A DNA stretch of 64,000 bases from positions 62,001 to 126,000 of IMG/VR virus record IMGVR_UViG_3300020473_002209; one strand, 5' to 3'. Within the stretch, counting starts at the first letter, position 1. Each line of letters starts with the position of its first letter. The translations under genes were made by a program, and so were the position numbers. Positions 63,985 through 64,000 of the stretch are shown one piece after another. Origin of the DNA: a virus. The notes below the pieces were generated by a model. That model was not told where the DNA came from. It saw only the letters and a list, made by a program, of their open reading frames with translations, and did not search any database.

Positions 63985-64000
63985 ATGTTCGAACACTTAA
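63985..64000 (+). CDS. Possible start of the next gene (cut by window edge)
   Basis: An ATG 8 nt after the previous stop with no in-frame stop before the edge; only five codons are visible. Confidence 0.25.

Noticed and set aside
1-64000. tRNA genes, CRISPR arrays, insertion sequences, integrase or attachment sites
   Set aside because: Gaps between genes were read for tRNA-like arms and repeat-spacer patterns; only the tmRNA has a T-arm and no transposase or integrase motif was seen. A tRNA or covariance search was not possible here.

Overview
This window is part of the genome of a large tailed bacteriophage, most probably a myovirus only distantly related to T4. Genes are packed almost without gaps, nearly all on the + strand, with start/stop overlaps. 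A T4-type replication set is present (gp32-like SSB, UvsX recombinase, gp41-like helicase), but the polymerases are a family A enzyme (cut by the left edge) and a full DnaE. Early promoters match the host sigma-70 consensus (TTGAAA/C, 17-nt spacer, TATAAT), which suggests a Gram-negative, probably aquatic, host. The host cannot be named from the sequence. No rRNA, tRNA, CRISPR array, integrase or insertion sequence was seen.

Layout. 0-7 kb: replication and recombination. 7-16 kb: B12-dependent ribonucleotide reductase, ClpP-like protease, endolysin, glutamine synthetase, thioesterase, ThyX, an MBD4-like DNA glycosylase, dUTPase and a J-domain protein. 16-27 kb: DnaE, a thymidylate-synthase-fold enzyme with the Asp typical of dCMP hydroxymethylase, UDP-galactopyranose mutase, glycosyltransferase, P-loop kinase, epimerase, DHH phosphoesterase, adenine methyltransferase and dCMP deaminase; together these suggest modified, possibly glycosylated, DNA. 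27-39 kb: a late-type block of acidic proteins, holin/spanin-like membrane proteins, and homologues of enzymes kept as folds (superoxide dismutase, pterin dehydratase, ParB). 39-49 kb: nuclease, second FEN, GroEL, a sigma factor split over two genes, peptide deformylase, deaminase, a ppGpp-hydrolase-like HD protein and many small SH3-like proteins. 49-52.4 kb: minus strand, with a P-loop kinase, an FtsZ/tubulin homologue, small proteins and a one-piece tmRNA. 52.5-64 kb: accessory island of HAD, ADP-ribosyltransferase, cysteine-hydrolase-like and zinc-protease proteins, TNase, FkbM methyltransferase, sulfotransferase and a secreted trypsin-like protease.

The most striking feature is a short helix of the form LLREYIRELLTE at the start of many otherwise unrelated proteins (792, 2191, 54201, 56397, 56963, 57601, 58182), and inside two large fusions (at 55024 and 61786). 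It resembles the T4 capsid-targeting sequence that ends at the prohead protease site (Leu/Ile-x-Glu). Looser versions occur through the 27-39 kb block. I infer a large set of proteins packed into the capsid and delivered with the DNA, including an Alt-like ADP-ribosyltransferase. A second theme is protein quality control (GroEL, J-domain, ClpP-like, deformylase, tmRNA). A third is cytosine modification coupled with a mismatch glycosylase suited to deaminated modified cytosine.
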